Of a DNA stretch of 64,000 nucleotides, positions 23,301 through 35,347 are shown piece by piece. The notes beneath the pieces are model-generated. The model saw only the letters and a program-made list of their open reading frames with translations. It was not told where the DNA came from and did no database searches. How positions within the stretch are numbered: position 1 is the first letter of the stretch; the number at the start of each line of letters is the position of its first letter. The DNA is from Chanos chanos (Eukaryota; Chordata; Actinopteri; Gonorynchiformes; Chanidae). The stretch covers positions 50,614,636 to 50,678,635 of the forward strand of contig NC_044496.1 of the NCBI RefSeq assembly GCF_902362185.1, read 5' to 3'. A program made the translations under genes and the position numbers.

Positions 23301-25578
23301 TTGTTAAATAATAATAAGCTGAATTCGTGAGTGTTTGGAAGAACAGTGTTATGTGTTAATACTGTCTGTGTTTGTGTTTCAGTATGTACGTTACCTGGAA
23401 CCTCAGAGTCTGGAGGAGGCCCGCAGTGTGTTTAGGAGAGCCTGTGAAATCCACTTGCCTCACAAACCCAGCGTTCACCTGCAGTGGGCTACATTTGAGG
23501 AGAGACATGGTTAGAATCCAACACTGTGACGACAGCAAAGCATTCTGTTTCAAAAATCCTAAATTACTTATTTACTTATCAGTGTAAATGCTGAAGTATT
23601 TTTATGTACGTCAGAATTTCGTAAGATACAGTACAAGAGCCATATTGTCTTGGTCTCTGTTCTGATGTGTCACTCTGTTTTCCTGTTAGCTTATTGTACA
23701 CGTGTCTTATGTTCTGCTTCTTCTCATCTCTCTGGACCCTGTAGGTAACATTTCTGAAGCACGGCGTGTGCTGCAGGCCCTGGAACAGGCCTTGCCTGGG
23801 TTGGCCATGGTGCGGCTGCGAAGGGCGGGGCTTGAGAGAAGAGTGGGCCAATTGGAAGCGGCTGAGTCACTCCTGAGGGAGGCAGTGGACCAAAGTAAAG
23901 ACAACCCCAGTCTCCACGCCTTCTACTCCATCAAATTAGCCAGATTCCTTCTCAAATTGGGCAAGAATCCGACCAAGGCCCGCACCATCCTACAGGAGGC
24001 TATTGAGCTCAGTCCGGTTAGAGAACACTTCCTGACCTCCTTTTTTTGTGTTCTTGTCATGTCGTTTCCTGTGTACAATTCATTTTTATGTATTATCAGT
24101 AAATGCTGTTAATATTAATCACTCTGCATGTGACACATTACTCCTATCACTTGACAGCATACAAAACAGCCCAATGTATGCCTTTCAAGTTTTTAATGTT
24201 TTATCCCACTCAATTTTTTTTAATCTCTACCACACTAGTTTTGTGGAGTGTAGTTTCTTCGTCATTTCAGTGTGTGGTTGCTAGGTTGTTGCTTTGACAT
24301 CAGTGTTGCTAGGGTAATGATAGGGTAGAACAGGATACACTGAAAGCATACCCTCTAGTACCATTTGTTGTCAGGAGCTGATTGACAGCTTGTCAGATGT
24401 TCTCTCTTTGTTGTGAAATGTTTCGTGGATTATTTCAGGCCATCTGCTGTGTTGTTTGGTCTTTACCACTTCTCTTTTATGCATCTATATATCTATTATT
24501 CTGCATGTTTCTTGTGGTTGCGTTCAGGATAACAGTAAGCTGCACCTGAACCTGTTGGAGCTGGAGGTGTCCGGGGATCCCCGCGCTAATGGAGCAGCAG
24601 TGCAGCAGTGCGTCACCAGTGCCCTTTCTGCTCCTCTTTCCCCCAAAACCAAAATCCTCTTCTCCCAGCGCGGCTTACAGTTCGCTGAGGACTTTGGGAC
24701 CACTGTGCAGAGGTGAGAAGCCGTCTCAAGAGTACATGTAGCAGTGCAGCATCCAGTGCTGTTGTGCATTAAACGACGTATTGTTCAAATCGAAGATATT
24801 TTGTCATCATTATTCTCTCTGGTTCATTCACGTCCAGTGTGATGACGATGTACGATGAGCACCAGAAACTGCTGAAGGAGCATGGCAGTAAGAAAAGAGG
24901 GGCAGAGAATGGGTAAGAGGAACACATTTGGGGTGGGGGTGTGACGGTGGGGTTGGGTCAACTGATGTTTTGTATCTTTTTTTTGAAGTTTGGGTTTCAG
25001 TTAAGTCCATACAGTGTCAATCTGTTCACAGTATACATTTTTTCCCCCTCACAGTGATAACGAAGACTCAGAGAAAATGTGGAAAGGTGATGACACATCA
25101 TCCATGTCAACTCCTCTCCTGTCTGCACCACCTGTGGCGCCTCCTGTTCCTATGACAACACCCCCACCGCCTATGATGGGCGGGGACATGAGCGGTACAC
25201 ATGGGGGATATGGAGGATATGGTAACTGGTATCAGGTAGGGTGCCATAAAATGCCACATATATATATTTATAAGATATGTATGCTAACAGAATATTATAA
25301 TTACATAATCCAATGACGTAAGCATAACTCTTACATGACCATGTTTAGTCTAAACTCTGGACTCTAACCTCATTACCCAAACTGTAGTATGATTATAGAT
25401 GGGTAAAAAAAATGCATGTTAGGAGATTCAGAACCTATCTTAATATTGGGCCTGGATATTTTCACAAACTTGCTGTGCTGATCATTTTCTTCTCCCCTCA
25501 AAGCAACCGCAGTATGGAGGATATGGTGGATACCAGAATCCATGGAATCAGTATAATCAATATTACCCACCCAGTTAA
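20330..25578 (+). CDS. prpf39: Pre-mRNA-processing factor 39 (U1 snRNP-associated HAT-repeat protein)
   Basis: PRPF39 is a nuclear HAT-repeat protein that bridges U1-C to other U1 snRNP partners and supports 5' splice-site selection. Fourteen coding exons: 20330-20387, 20888-21120, 21269-21394, 21543-21661, 22011-22178, 22485-22668, 22789-22893, 23034-23273, 23383-23509, 23745-24016, 24528-24712, 24838-24912, 25055-25235, 25504-25578. They give about 715 residues in phase. Family blocks: [125 protein letters not shown]. The C-terminus is Gly/Tyr/Gln-rich and ends [13 protein letters not shown], as in human. The acidic, low-complexity N-terminus is normal for the family. HAT repeats span roughly residues 70-600. 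The start has G at -3. Looks intact; human PRPF39 is on 14q, not with the neighbours here. Confidence 0.96.
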
Positions 25579-26627
25579 GGTGATGGGCAAGAGGAGTCAT
25601 TGGATTCCAGTCACAAGTTTGGAGAACAGTCATACCACAATGAATGAACATATTTATGGTCACAATCCTGATGTCAAGCAGACTTCTAAGTCAAATGATG
25701 ATGGTATTTCAAATTTAGTTAGAGCATAAGAATAGAGATCAACTGTTTGTCCTTCCTAAGTAATATGTTGAAACCCCCAGAAAACATCTTTTTTTTTTTT
25801 TCTTAATCTGTAATGACTGCTTTTCCTAAATTGCATCAAAATATTCTTTAAAATGCTCACATGTAGATATTTGTGATGACCCACAGATTGACTATAGGAT
25901 ATAACAGCATGGCTTTAGTTAAAAATGTTATTCCTAGAGCTCCTGTAATTTTGTATTGTGAGATTTAGCCCATTTCTTAAGCTCTTTTATCATGAAAATT
26001 TTATTTTGAGTGAAACAGTCTCACCATTCCAAAAGTAGGTTAACTTTTTTGATTGTATATATAAGGTGTTTTATATTTGAATGTCACAAAATTTTTTGCT
26101 ACATGGTAAAACTGATTTGGCAATAGCATGCTCATTTTATCAGTGCTTGTACACCCCTAGTTTGTGCTAATTTTTTCAGGCTACAAGAGTCTAAAACCTT
26201 TATTTGTTGAGGCCTACAGCTTTTAAGATTTCCCTCAGAAAATGTGGTTTCATAAACTGATGTTTTGTGTAGTTGGACCCACTGGTTGTAAACCTAAAAC
26301 CTCTGGGTTTGACATTCAGCAGTAGTGGAATTAGACAACTGACATATTTGGCTGGAGCCAACAAAATATTAAACCTTTTTTTTTATGGTTTATTGGAGAA
26401 ACTCTGACATTTCATCCACAACTGTTACCTTTCGCATCACTCCTCAGCCGTTACACAAATGTCATTCAAATGTATTTTAAGACTGAGTGCAAAACTCAGA
26501 TTCAGTCAACACATTAAGACACATTTGCATAAACTTGACCTACGCACTGTTTTAAATGTTGGATAACAAACATTTTTATCCCAAATGTCTTTTGCATATG
26601 TCCCCCCTCCCCCCCAACACTTAACTG

Positions 26628-26633
26628 AATAAA
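26628..26633 (+). terminator. Candidate poly(A) signal of prpf39 (AATAAA)
   Basis: An AATAAA lies 1,050 bases after the prpf39 stop. The 25579-26627 stretch before it has no coding signal and is read as 3' UTR. Confidence 0.45.
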
Positions 26634-26819
26634 AATGTTTGTATGCCAAAATTTGTTATCCCTGGACAATGACTCTCTGCTAATTTGCACCTGTTCATTT
26701 TAGAGTACAATATACACAAACAAACCAGTTTAAAGCTCAACTTGTGATTAAGATCTAGCTATTTGATTGGTTGAATGTGCTGTTTCGATGATGGTGAAGG
26801 CCATGTAATTTTGAGTTTG

Positions 26820-26825
26820 TTTATT
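26820..26825 (-). terminator. Candidate poly(A) signal of ubxn1 (minus-strand AATAAA)
   Basis: Tttatt on the plus strand is AATAAA on the minus strand, about 300 bases beyond the ubxn1 stop. It lies less than 200 bases from the prpf39 signal, so the two convergent 3' ends are close. Confidence 0.45.
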
Positions 26826-27121
26826 TCAAACATAACAAACCAAAGCAGCAAAAAAATGTAGAATCCACCTGGTCAGCTCAACCGAAAAACTCCTTCCTTT
26901 CCAATTGTGAAAACTCAGCTGAGCTTTAAGTTAGAACACGTGAAGGTTTCTAGTACTACCCATCAAATATTGATCAACTCAGATTAGGCTCATAGTGTGT
27001 TTTTATAAAAGCAAATTCAGTCCACTGTTGAAACTCCAGTCTCACTCTCCTATGGGTCTTGGTGTCAATGGCGTGGAAGAGCTTTTTTTTTTTTCTTTCT
27101 CTTTACAATATGTCTTCATCT

Positions 27122-29682
27122 TTACTTCTTGGCAACCACAAGGACAGCAGAAGGCACCAAACCTGAGAAACAAGACCTGATGTTAAAATAACTAGCCTTT
27201 TTGAACCCTTGTTGACAAGCCTACACAGACACAATGAGGTTTTTCTAGACAAGTAAGTTATTTTGTGATCAGATCTCAAGAGTTGCCTGTTTGTAAAGGA
27301 GACAGACAGTTAAAGGTTTTACAGTTAAGACTACTGTTGAAGATGCCTACAGGTGATTCCCAAACTTTGACCCCCTGTCCATTCTTTATCTGAGTAGCCT
27401 GAATGATATAAACAAGTTTTATATGCTCCATATATACGTATTAAATAAAATGACAAGTGCAACTAAAACACGTTGCACGATAATCATAAATATGACCACC
27501 ACATGTAGGTGCTTTATATGCATCTTCTCTGTTGAGATGTCCTTACCTAGCTCCCGTAGAGGTTTCTCCATGTCGAGGTCAGTATAGACGCGACGGGGGT
27601 ATGGGGATAGCAAGTTAAAGTCCTGCCCGTCCGCTCCATTCATCTGTACATAGACCCTCACGGCAGCTAGAGGCTCCTGGGCCTTGAAGGTAGTCGTCAG
27701 CGCGGAGCCATCCAGCAGACGGATCTGAGAGAACGCAGAGACAGTAACGAATAGGAAGGCATTAACGCAGCCTGAACTCACAAAGCCAGTTGTTTTACTA
27801 ACCGTTATTTGAGTGAATCATTCAGAGTGTATAACTCAAAATTGAATTCATGAATTTAATAACTGTTGAAAGGAACTCACGACAGCGTTTTTGTTCGTTC
27901 GTGGATGGTAAATGGTCATTGTTCGGTAATTTACTTACGAAGCTGCTGTGATAATGAAGGACTTGTATTGTGTAATAAATTACATTTTAAGTTGCCCGGC
28001 CAACTAAACAAATGTGATTTAACAAAATTACCCTAGAGATGTAAACTTAATTTGTATCAGCGATCAGTCACGACATGTGGCTTGAGCAACGTCTAACAAG
28101 CAGCAGGTTCCAATTCAGAAGCGTTCCCTTACCTGTATCCGACACTCATCGTAGTCTTTCTTGGGTGGTGGAGGTCCCTGGTTGCCAGGCGGCGATAGTG
28201 GAGCGGCATCAGACGGAGGAGAGGATGCGGTCGTGCCTGAAGAGCCTCCTCCAAACTGAGACACAAAAGAAGAAATGGGGCTCACACTTCTTATGTTTGT
28301 TGCCCTGCTCACAATACACATCTCACTCTAACCACTGTAGACCCCTTCACATGTGCAAATGTATCATAGAATATGGTGCCAGGAACTGGGCTAGGTTCCA
28401 CAAAAGGACTTTAAATTGGATTTGCAGTTGCCTCCTATTCCTCAAATACAAGCAGTACAGTAATCATGAGACATTAACAGTACAGATTAATACCTTCTGT
28501 GCCCTCTCCTCTCGGTCACGTGCAATCTTCTCCTTAACCCGCTGTCTGAATCGCAGAAAAGGACAGTCAGTTTTTTAATGTAAATCGGTGAAATCAGACA
28601 GTAGAACGCAAAAAAATATATATATGAGTCTCTTTTCATTTAAAAGGTTACGCAGTGCACCATTGCTGATCATGCCACTGACAGTAGCTGAATTACCTGG
28701 CCATACGGTCCTCCATTTTCTCTCTCCTGCGCTGCTCTGCCAGCTTCTTCATTTCATCATCCTGAAGCTTTTGTTTGATCTGCAGGAGCTCCTGCCCCTG
28801 CTTTCTCCTCTGCTTCTCTCTCTCCACCTCGTCTTTTCGCTCCCTCTCCCTTCTCTCCTCCTGTTTAACCCTCATCAACTCCTCCAATCTAATACGACAA
28901 CAAAAACAGATTTCTTTTGTTAACCAGTTTATTAAAATAAATGAAATCAATTTATTTCACAAAATAAATATCAAATATTTGTCAGTGTCTCATTTTCTGT
29001 GGGATCAATTTTCTTACTAACAAGCAGGGTCAAACTATGACACAAGTAATGATGCTATTTGAATGCCAACCGTTTTATCTGCTCCCTCTTCTCCTCCTCT
29101 GTCATTGGTCGTTTGGAAGCTTCTTCTAAGTCAACCTCAGCAGCTGACACTGTTTTGGATGAAAGTACAACAGAATGTGGAATACTTAATAGTCCGTGAT
29201 ACTAAAACCTGAAACATATATGATTAGGGACAAACACTGCATCCTACATTCAGTGGATTCAGAAGGTTGTGATGGACTCTGTTCTCCAGCTGCTGAACCC
29301 AAAACGTTTTCTGTTGGCGGTACGTAAGGTTCGTCTATATCTGGATCATTCTCGTGTTCCATTAACCTAAAGAGGTGGATCACAATTTAAATGAAAGGAA
29401 AGGTTATGAAACTGGCTGCTTACATGTTACACGCCAGTCTGAAAGAAAATCTACTCACCAGTCCATAGCTCTTTCAATCCCCTGGTTCCCAGTGTATGCC
29501 ACAGCCTTCTCCCTGTAAGAGTGATCAATGAGTAGGATACTGGAAACAACTAGTACCATCCCAAAAGCAGCGTTAGCCTTAAGGTAAACAAAAGTTTTTT
29601 TAAAAATACAAATAAAAACGTACGCTCTGTTTCTGTCGAATCCCATCTCCAGAAGGCTGTCTAACGTCGTGCACTCAGCCAT
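27122..29682 (-). CDS. ubxn1: UBX domain-containing protein 1 (SAKS1)
   Basis: UBXN1 is a cytosolic p97/VCP adaptor: its UBA domain binds ubiquitin and its UBX domain binds p97, and it restrains ERAD and innate antiviral signalling. Nine minus-strand coding exons: 29682-29624, 29512-29459, 29366-29248, 29149-29071, 28888-28697, 28545-28494, 28255-28133, 27724-27547, 27162-27122. They give 298 residues (human 297). The UBA domain is [40 protein letters not shown]. Residues about 95-185 are a charged coiled coil ([19 protein letters not shown] and on). A Pro-rich linker ([15 protein letters not shown]) leads into the UBX fold, which ends [12 protein letters not shown]. The tiny last exon (41 bases) was found by phase and homology. 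Intact. Confidence 0.96.
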
Positions 29683-29689
29683 GGTGCTG

Positions 29690-32305
29690 GAATTAGATAG
29701 GAAAAACCTTTAGAGGATTTAAGTTTTAAATTAATGTAGGGTTATCGAGGTGTGTGGCAAATCCGTAGGGAAAGAAACGATTGAAAATTGTGCACTGTCA
29801 ACCGAGCGTTAGCCAGCTAGCCTAACATTACTTTGTTTACAATACCATTAACAGATATTTTATAGAGTAATTGATCTAAAAAGCGTGTACATAACAAATT
29901 TAGTGTCAAACTCAAGATCAGTAAAATGATATGAATTATACAGTACGTTAAAATTATTTGCCGGTTAACACACAATTTTAGCTTACTACTCACAACTCGG
30001 TTACGGTCGCTTTCCGTTTACATGCAAGTACGGCAACCCCTTAGAGTCAAACCTCATCAACGATCTCAGTACTGAGGAAAACGAATGCAGAAGTTGCTAC
30101 GTTACAATGATATGATTTTCAATTTTCTTTCAGAGGACACCCTTCTTTTCTTCGTTTAATCACGTATTCTAATTGTAGGTCCGGATATATATTCTTTAGA
30201 GCAATATTTTCTTTCTTTTGTGTATATATGGACATAAAGCCGTTGAGCAAACAGGATATGTATGAATGAGAGGAGCGCCCATTTATTGTCACCTAGAAGT
30301 GTATACAATAATTAATAATTAATTTATCAGCACTGATTGATTCACTGCAATTCCTTTACTAACTGACTCATGAAACTCTGCGTGCGCGCGTTCTCTCTCT
30401 CTCTCTCTCTCTCTCTCATCTACATTTGCTTTTTAGCGGTGCTTTTTCACCTTCAAATGTTCAAATGGCTTTAGACAATATCCAAGGTGAATGGCGGCGA
30501 GTTTAATCTTATAATTATTAAAAAGTTTAATTTTATTATCTTAAATTGTTACTTAAGTATTATTTAATTCAACTTTAAAGCCTTTTCCCACTTTAAATCT
30601 TACATTCACATAATTGTTACACGAGGGCGAAACAAACAGAACAACATCATGTTTGAAAGATCACTTCATACTGTGTGGCATACAGAATTCAATGAAAGGT
30701 ACTTAAGCAACAAAGTATTTGAAGAATTATCCTTCAGTAATGATTCATGTCATAGTGTATCGCAGTTTCTATATTAAATCAGTAAATCAGTACATGTGTT
30801 AAATCATGCCTATGTGAAACGTTTTCATCAAAATAGCGGACAATTGTGAGGGAAAAAAAACTACAATATTCACCACCTGAACAAATTCACAGTATCATAG
30901 CTCTCAGTTAAACTTTGTGAATTGCAATGACTTGAATTCAGTTAGATGCAGTGTGAAGTTTAGCTACACTGGTGCTCATGATGCTCACTTGCTGTAACAG
31001 CTACTCTGTGTGGAAGAGCTGTAAGAGTTATTGTGAAGAGGCTGGAGACACAATACTTCGTCATATCCTTTCACTAGGCTTTGTAGTACATCTAAGGTCT
31101 CACAGTTGTTGGTGTTTTTCATTTTTATTCCTTTATTATTAACTATTCAATACTTATCAAAATCTACACTCACACTCAATAAAATACTGAGAGGAAGCAT
31201 GGCTTTATTTATTTATTTATTTGTTTGTTTATTTATTTATTTATTCACTCATTCATTTATTTATTTTAAAACAATGGTTCTACAAAGCTCTGAAGTTCTG
31301 TGCTTTAAAAAACAAAATATAGTGCACAAGAACTTACAGAGGGTGGGGATGGGGGCATGCAGTTACCACGAATAATAGATAGGGTTCAGTATTGACCAAC
31401 CGGAATCCCTAAGACAAGCGGCTAGGTGTGGCATCACCGTGCTGCATTTCAAAATTTCAAAACCATAGTTTACAAAAAAATCACAGGTTGCTCGTGTGCG
31501 TGTCTGTGTGAGCGAGCCAGCGAGAGAGAGAGAGATTCTAACATGTGAAAATACTAAACAGCACTGGATGTGGTTTTACAAACTATTTACATTCTATTAG
31601 CGTGAATTAGGTGACCGAATTATAATGTGAAAGGAAAGATAAAAAGGAGATTGTCTGAAGAAGTATGGGTATAGTAAGCAACGTGCGGCACAGCCGAGCG
31701 TATATTAGTGCAAGTACCTAAAATGCAGCAGCAACAACGGGGATGCGAATATTCCTTTATGGTTTGCCCGAAAATAACTTCGAAAATTTGTTAAAATATA
31801 ATCAAATAATTCTGCATGACTGTATTTACGTTACAGTGTTCTTTGCTCTGATAAACTGTGATAGACTTTTAATGTGAAACACAAATAGGTTTTCCGGTTA
31901 CGGCGTACTAGCAGGATCTGTTTAAACAAGAGAGAGACCTCGAGAAGTTGGTAAAGAAGTGCCGTAGGTGGATCTTGAATGAGGTGTGGTGTAGGTAGTC
32001 TGCTCAGTCGTCTGTTTAGCATGTGAATTGTTACACTTGGTATCATTACAGTGGGAAAAAACAGCAGAATTATCTGTTATATAAAATCGACGTTATTTGT
32101 AATTTGCCTGAGCTAATTGACTCGGTGCGTGTTTAGTATTACGCCTGAGGTGTAGGGGTGGGACTGTCACAAGTGCTTGCTGTAACAAGTTGAAGAGATC
32201 GTTCATCGGGTCACAGGGAGTTGGGGCGGATGCCTTACTTTTAAGTGTTACCATTTTTTGTTTTGTTTCGTTTCATGTTAGAAGTATAAACTCGTTCTCG
32301 TCACG
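29690..32305. other. Intergenic region between ubxn1 (minus) and ehd1 (plus)
   Basis: The flanking genes are divergent, so both promoters should lie here, ubxn1 near 29700-30050 and ehd1 near 31600-32300. Simple repeats are (TC)n at 30387-30418, (TTTA)n at 31205-31265 and (GA)n at about 31523-31534. No coding exon or RNA gene was convincing. Confidence 0.5.
31205..31265. repeat. (TTTA)n-type microsatellite
   Basis: Interrupted TTTA/TTTG/TTCA tetranucleotide units run for about 60 bases in the ubxn1-ehd1 intergenic region. Confidence 0.85.
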
Positions 32306-34699
32306 ATGTTTAGCTGGTCCAAGAAAAATGCGAAAAAAGACCCAGAACTGTTTCAGACTGTGTCGGACGGGCTGAAGAAACTCTACCATCAGAAGCTCTT
32401 CCCTTTAGAGGACACATACCGATTTCACGATTTTCACTCACCGGCGTTGGAGGATGCCGACTTTGACAACAAACCTATGGTACTTTTGGTCGGTCAGTAC
32501 TCAACCGGTAAGACGACCTTCATTCGCCATCTGATTGAGCACGACTTTCCCGGCATGAGGATAGGCCCTGAACCCACGACAGATTCCTTCATAGCGGTGA
32601 TGTATGGTGAACAGGAAGGGGTGATACCTGGCAATGCTTTGGTAGTTGACCCTAAAAAGCCCTTCCGCAAACTCAACGCTTTTGGCAACGCCTTCCTTAA
32701 CAGGTAAAATTAACTCCGCGAAGATGAATGTTGCTTATTCTTACATTCTTTGATGGTATTAGTCAGTTTAGAAGTACAGATATGTCAGGATTATTGCCAC
32801 GTGTGAAGATGAATTGTTTGTTTTGAAATAGCACCGAAGAGTTCCAAAACTTTATGTTTTCTTGTGAGTAAACACGCACTTAATTTGCAGGGAAGCTGTT
32901 GACAATATACGTTATTTTCAACACTTTACGACTAAATAGAACTCGTGTTCAATGGAGAACTACCTCCTCTAATTGCAGTTGTAGTTACAGCTGGGCTCGT
33001 CCTAGTAATGGTGCTTTCCAAGATGAGTCAGTCAATCAGTAATACAGTCAGTCACATAGTCAGTCACATAGACATGTGATCACTCCAGGATGTCATTTGT
33101 ACAAGGGCTATGTGATGAAATAATTACACCAAAGATATTAAAGAAAACCTGCTTTTTGGTCATATGCATGTGAGCATCTGCTGTCCTCTGTTGCAGTTTC
33201 AGATGAAATTGGGTACCTGTCACTGTCTTTACGTAATTGGTCAATTTTGTATTTAAAAGTCCATGTACTTGTTTGGCATCTTGCTCATGTCTCAGTTCTC
33301 CCATGTTCTTTTCTCTCTCTGACTCGCACACACACACACACACACAGACACACAGACTCATAGTGTTTGTTAGTGTGGTGTTTATGTTCATGTCCACCAA
33401 CAGCAAACAGAGAAAGAATGTTGTGTACATTGGATGGATGTGCTCCAAAGTGTTTAGGAATCTATCAGATGGCTAGTGCTTATAAACAGTTTTACACAGA
33501 TTTTTGGGGAGTGTCAGGCGCTCAGTCTTCTCAAGAGGATTGTCACTGTCCAGGATTAAGCAAAGTTCTTTACCATATGTTGGTTTAGATTAAAAAGCTC
33601 AAGGCTGCTGGGACAGGAATAAGATCTTAATGTTCTTACACAAAGAACCACATAACCTAAAACATAACAGCAACACCAATAATCTGTCGCTGGAATTATT
33701 ATTCTTTTTTTTTTAGTTCAGATTGTTAATTGGTTATTTATTCACACTTATCTATGGTAACATAAGCAGTAAAAATTGGTCTTGTTCAGCACAATGCCCC
33801 CCCCCCCCCCCCCCAATATTCCAGTGGAGTCCACAGTAAGCTTTAAGGGGCGGAAACTGAACACTCTTCTTTCGGTAACAGTTTACTGTATTGTGATTCA
33901 CGAGTGTCTCAGCTCTGCAGTTTTATGCAACACAAAACAGCTGATTCATTCAATAATGAATGAGTTTTTCATTGTGGAATCTGCCTCTGCAATTTTAAAG
34001 GAACTTCCTGTAAAATTTCAGAAGCTAAACTGCTGAAAAAGTCTTTTTTCGTAGTAGCTGGTTCTTGTTCTGTTATGGCAAGTCAGCTTTCCGTTTTCTT
34101 GACCTTTTGCCGAGTGGAGCACGTATCGTTGTTTTGCTGTGAGGCAGAAGGAGAAGTCACAATGGGAGATCCCTATAGAGAGGCAATGTAAAAAAAAAAA
34201 ATGGAGCAAAGGTCTTGATGCTGCCTTACTGTTAAATAAACAGTGGTTATGAATACTGTATCCGCGCCAGTGCATCTGAACGTTTAGTGCTCTGTAGCGT
34301 GGCACTTCCCTTTTTTCAGCCTTTGTCTTAGTCGCATTAGACTTTACAGAGTCAAAACAGCAAGTTCTCTTTATCCATGAAACGACATGTGCACTCAAGG
34401 AACGTCTCACGCGTTATAAAACCACTCCCGTATTTATCAATGAGACATAATGTTTGTTTATGAACCAGGATGTTACTTTTCAGTGAGCCTGAATATCTAC
34501 GAGTCTTTAGAGTAGTATTTAAGTACACATTTTTCCTCCTTTCCCTGATGTAGGTTAACAGTCTTGTTTTAATAGCTTGGGTGATTCCAAGAAGAATGTT
34601 CTGGCTTTAGGCTCTGGTCTTGTGACCCAAGATCCACATATGCTTTGAGTATTAGTTCCAAATGAGTGGTTGTGCAGATTTGGTGAATAAGAACTGGAT

Positions 34700-34736
<37 letters not shown>

Positions 34737-35293
34737 GAGTGAAAAAGTGTGAATGTAACAATCAGCCCCTTTGTATGCGGAGACCACAGTTTGTCTCAGA
34801 GAATTTTTTTTAGTTCCACTTTAACCTTCTTTATACAAAACATGAGACACAATTTACCGAAGCCAAGGAATTTCCACCCTCAATGCTTCTTTAGCGGCCG
34901 TTTTTTAGGTCTGGCATAGAAAAACAAGCCTTACCTGGAGGTCTTATTTGACACGGAAAGTCTTTATTTAGCAATATGTGGGTTTAGTCACTGTAAAAGG
35001 CTGATGGAATTTAAAGGAGAACCATTCCCATTTGGTTTGCAGATGTCGTTGGACTTGTTATGCTCTTAGTGTATCATGTTGTGTAATATGTCTGGGTATT
35101 AGATTTAATGAAGTTAGATTACTATTCAAAATGTTTTTGTTTTGGTTTTTTTCATTTGTTTTTGTAGCAGCTTTTCGTCTTTGATGTTGTTTGCGCTCTC
35201 CAAACCCTAAGTGAGATGGTAGATAAATTTTGTTGTGACATTGTGTAACCTCACCAAACCTGTTCTTGTGTATAGAGTCTCTCTCCCTTTCTT

Positions 35294-35347
<54 letters not shown>

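Noticed and set aside
30993-31014. A 22-base string TGTAACAGCTACTCTGTGTGGA that resembles miR-194 (about 19 of 22 as recalled), near ehd1, where human MIR192/MIR194-2 lie.
   Set aside because: No matching 3p arm follows to make a long hairpin and no miR-192-like sequence lies nearby. Likely chance or a relic at best.
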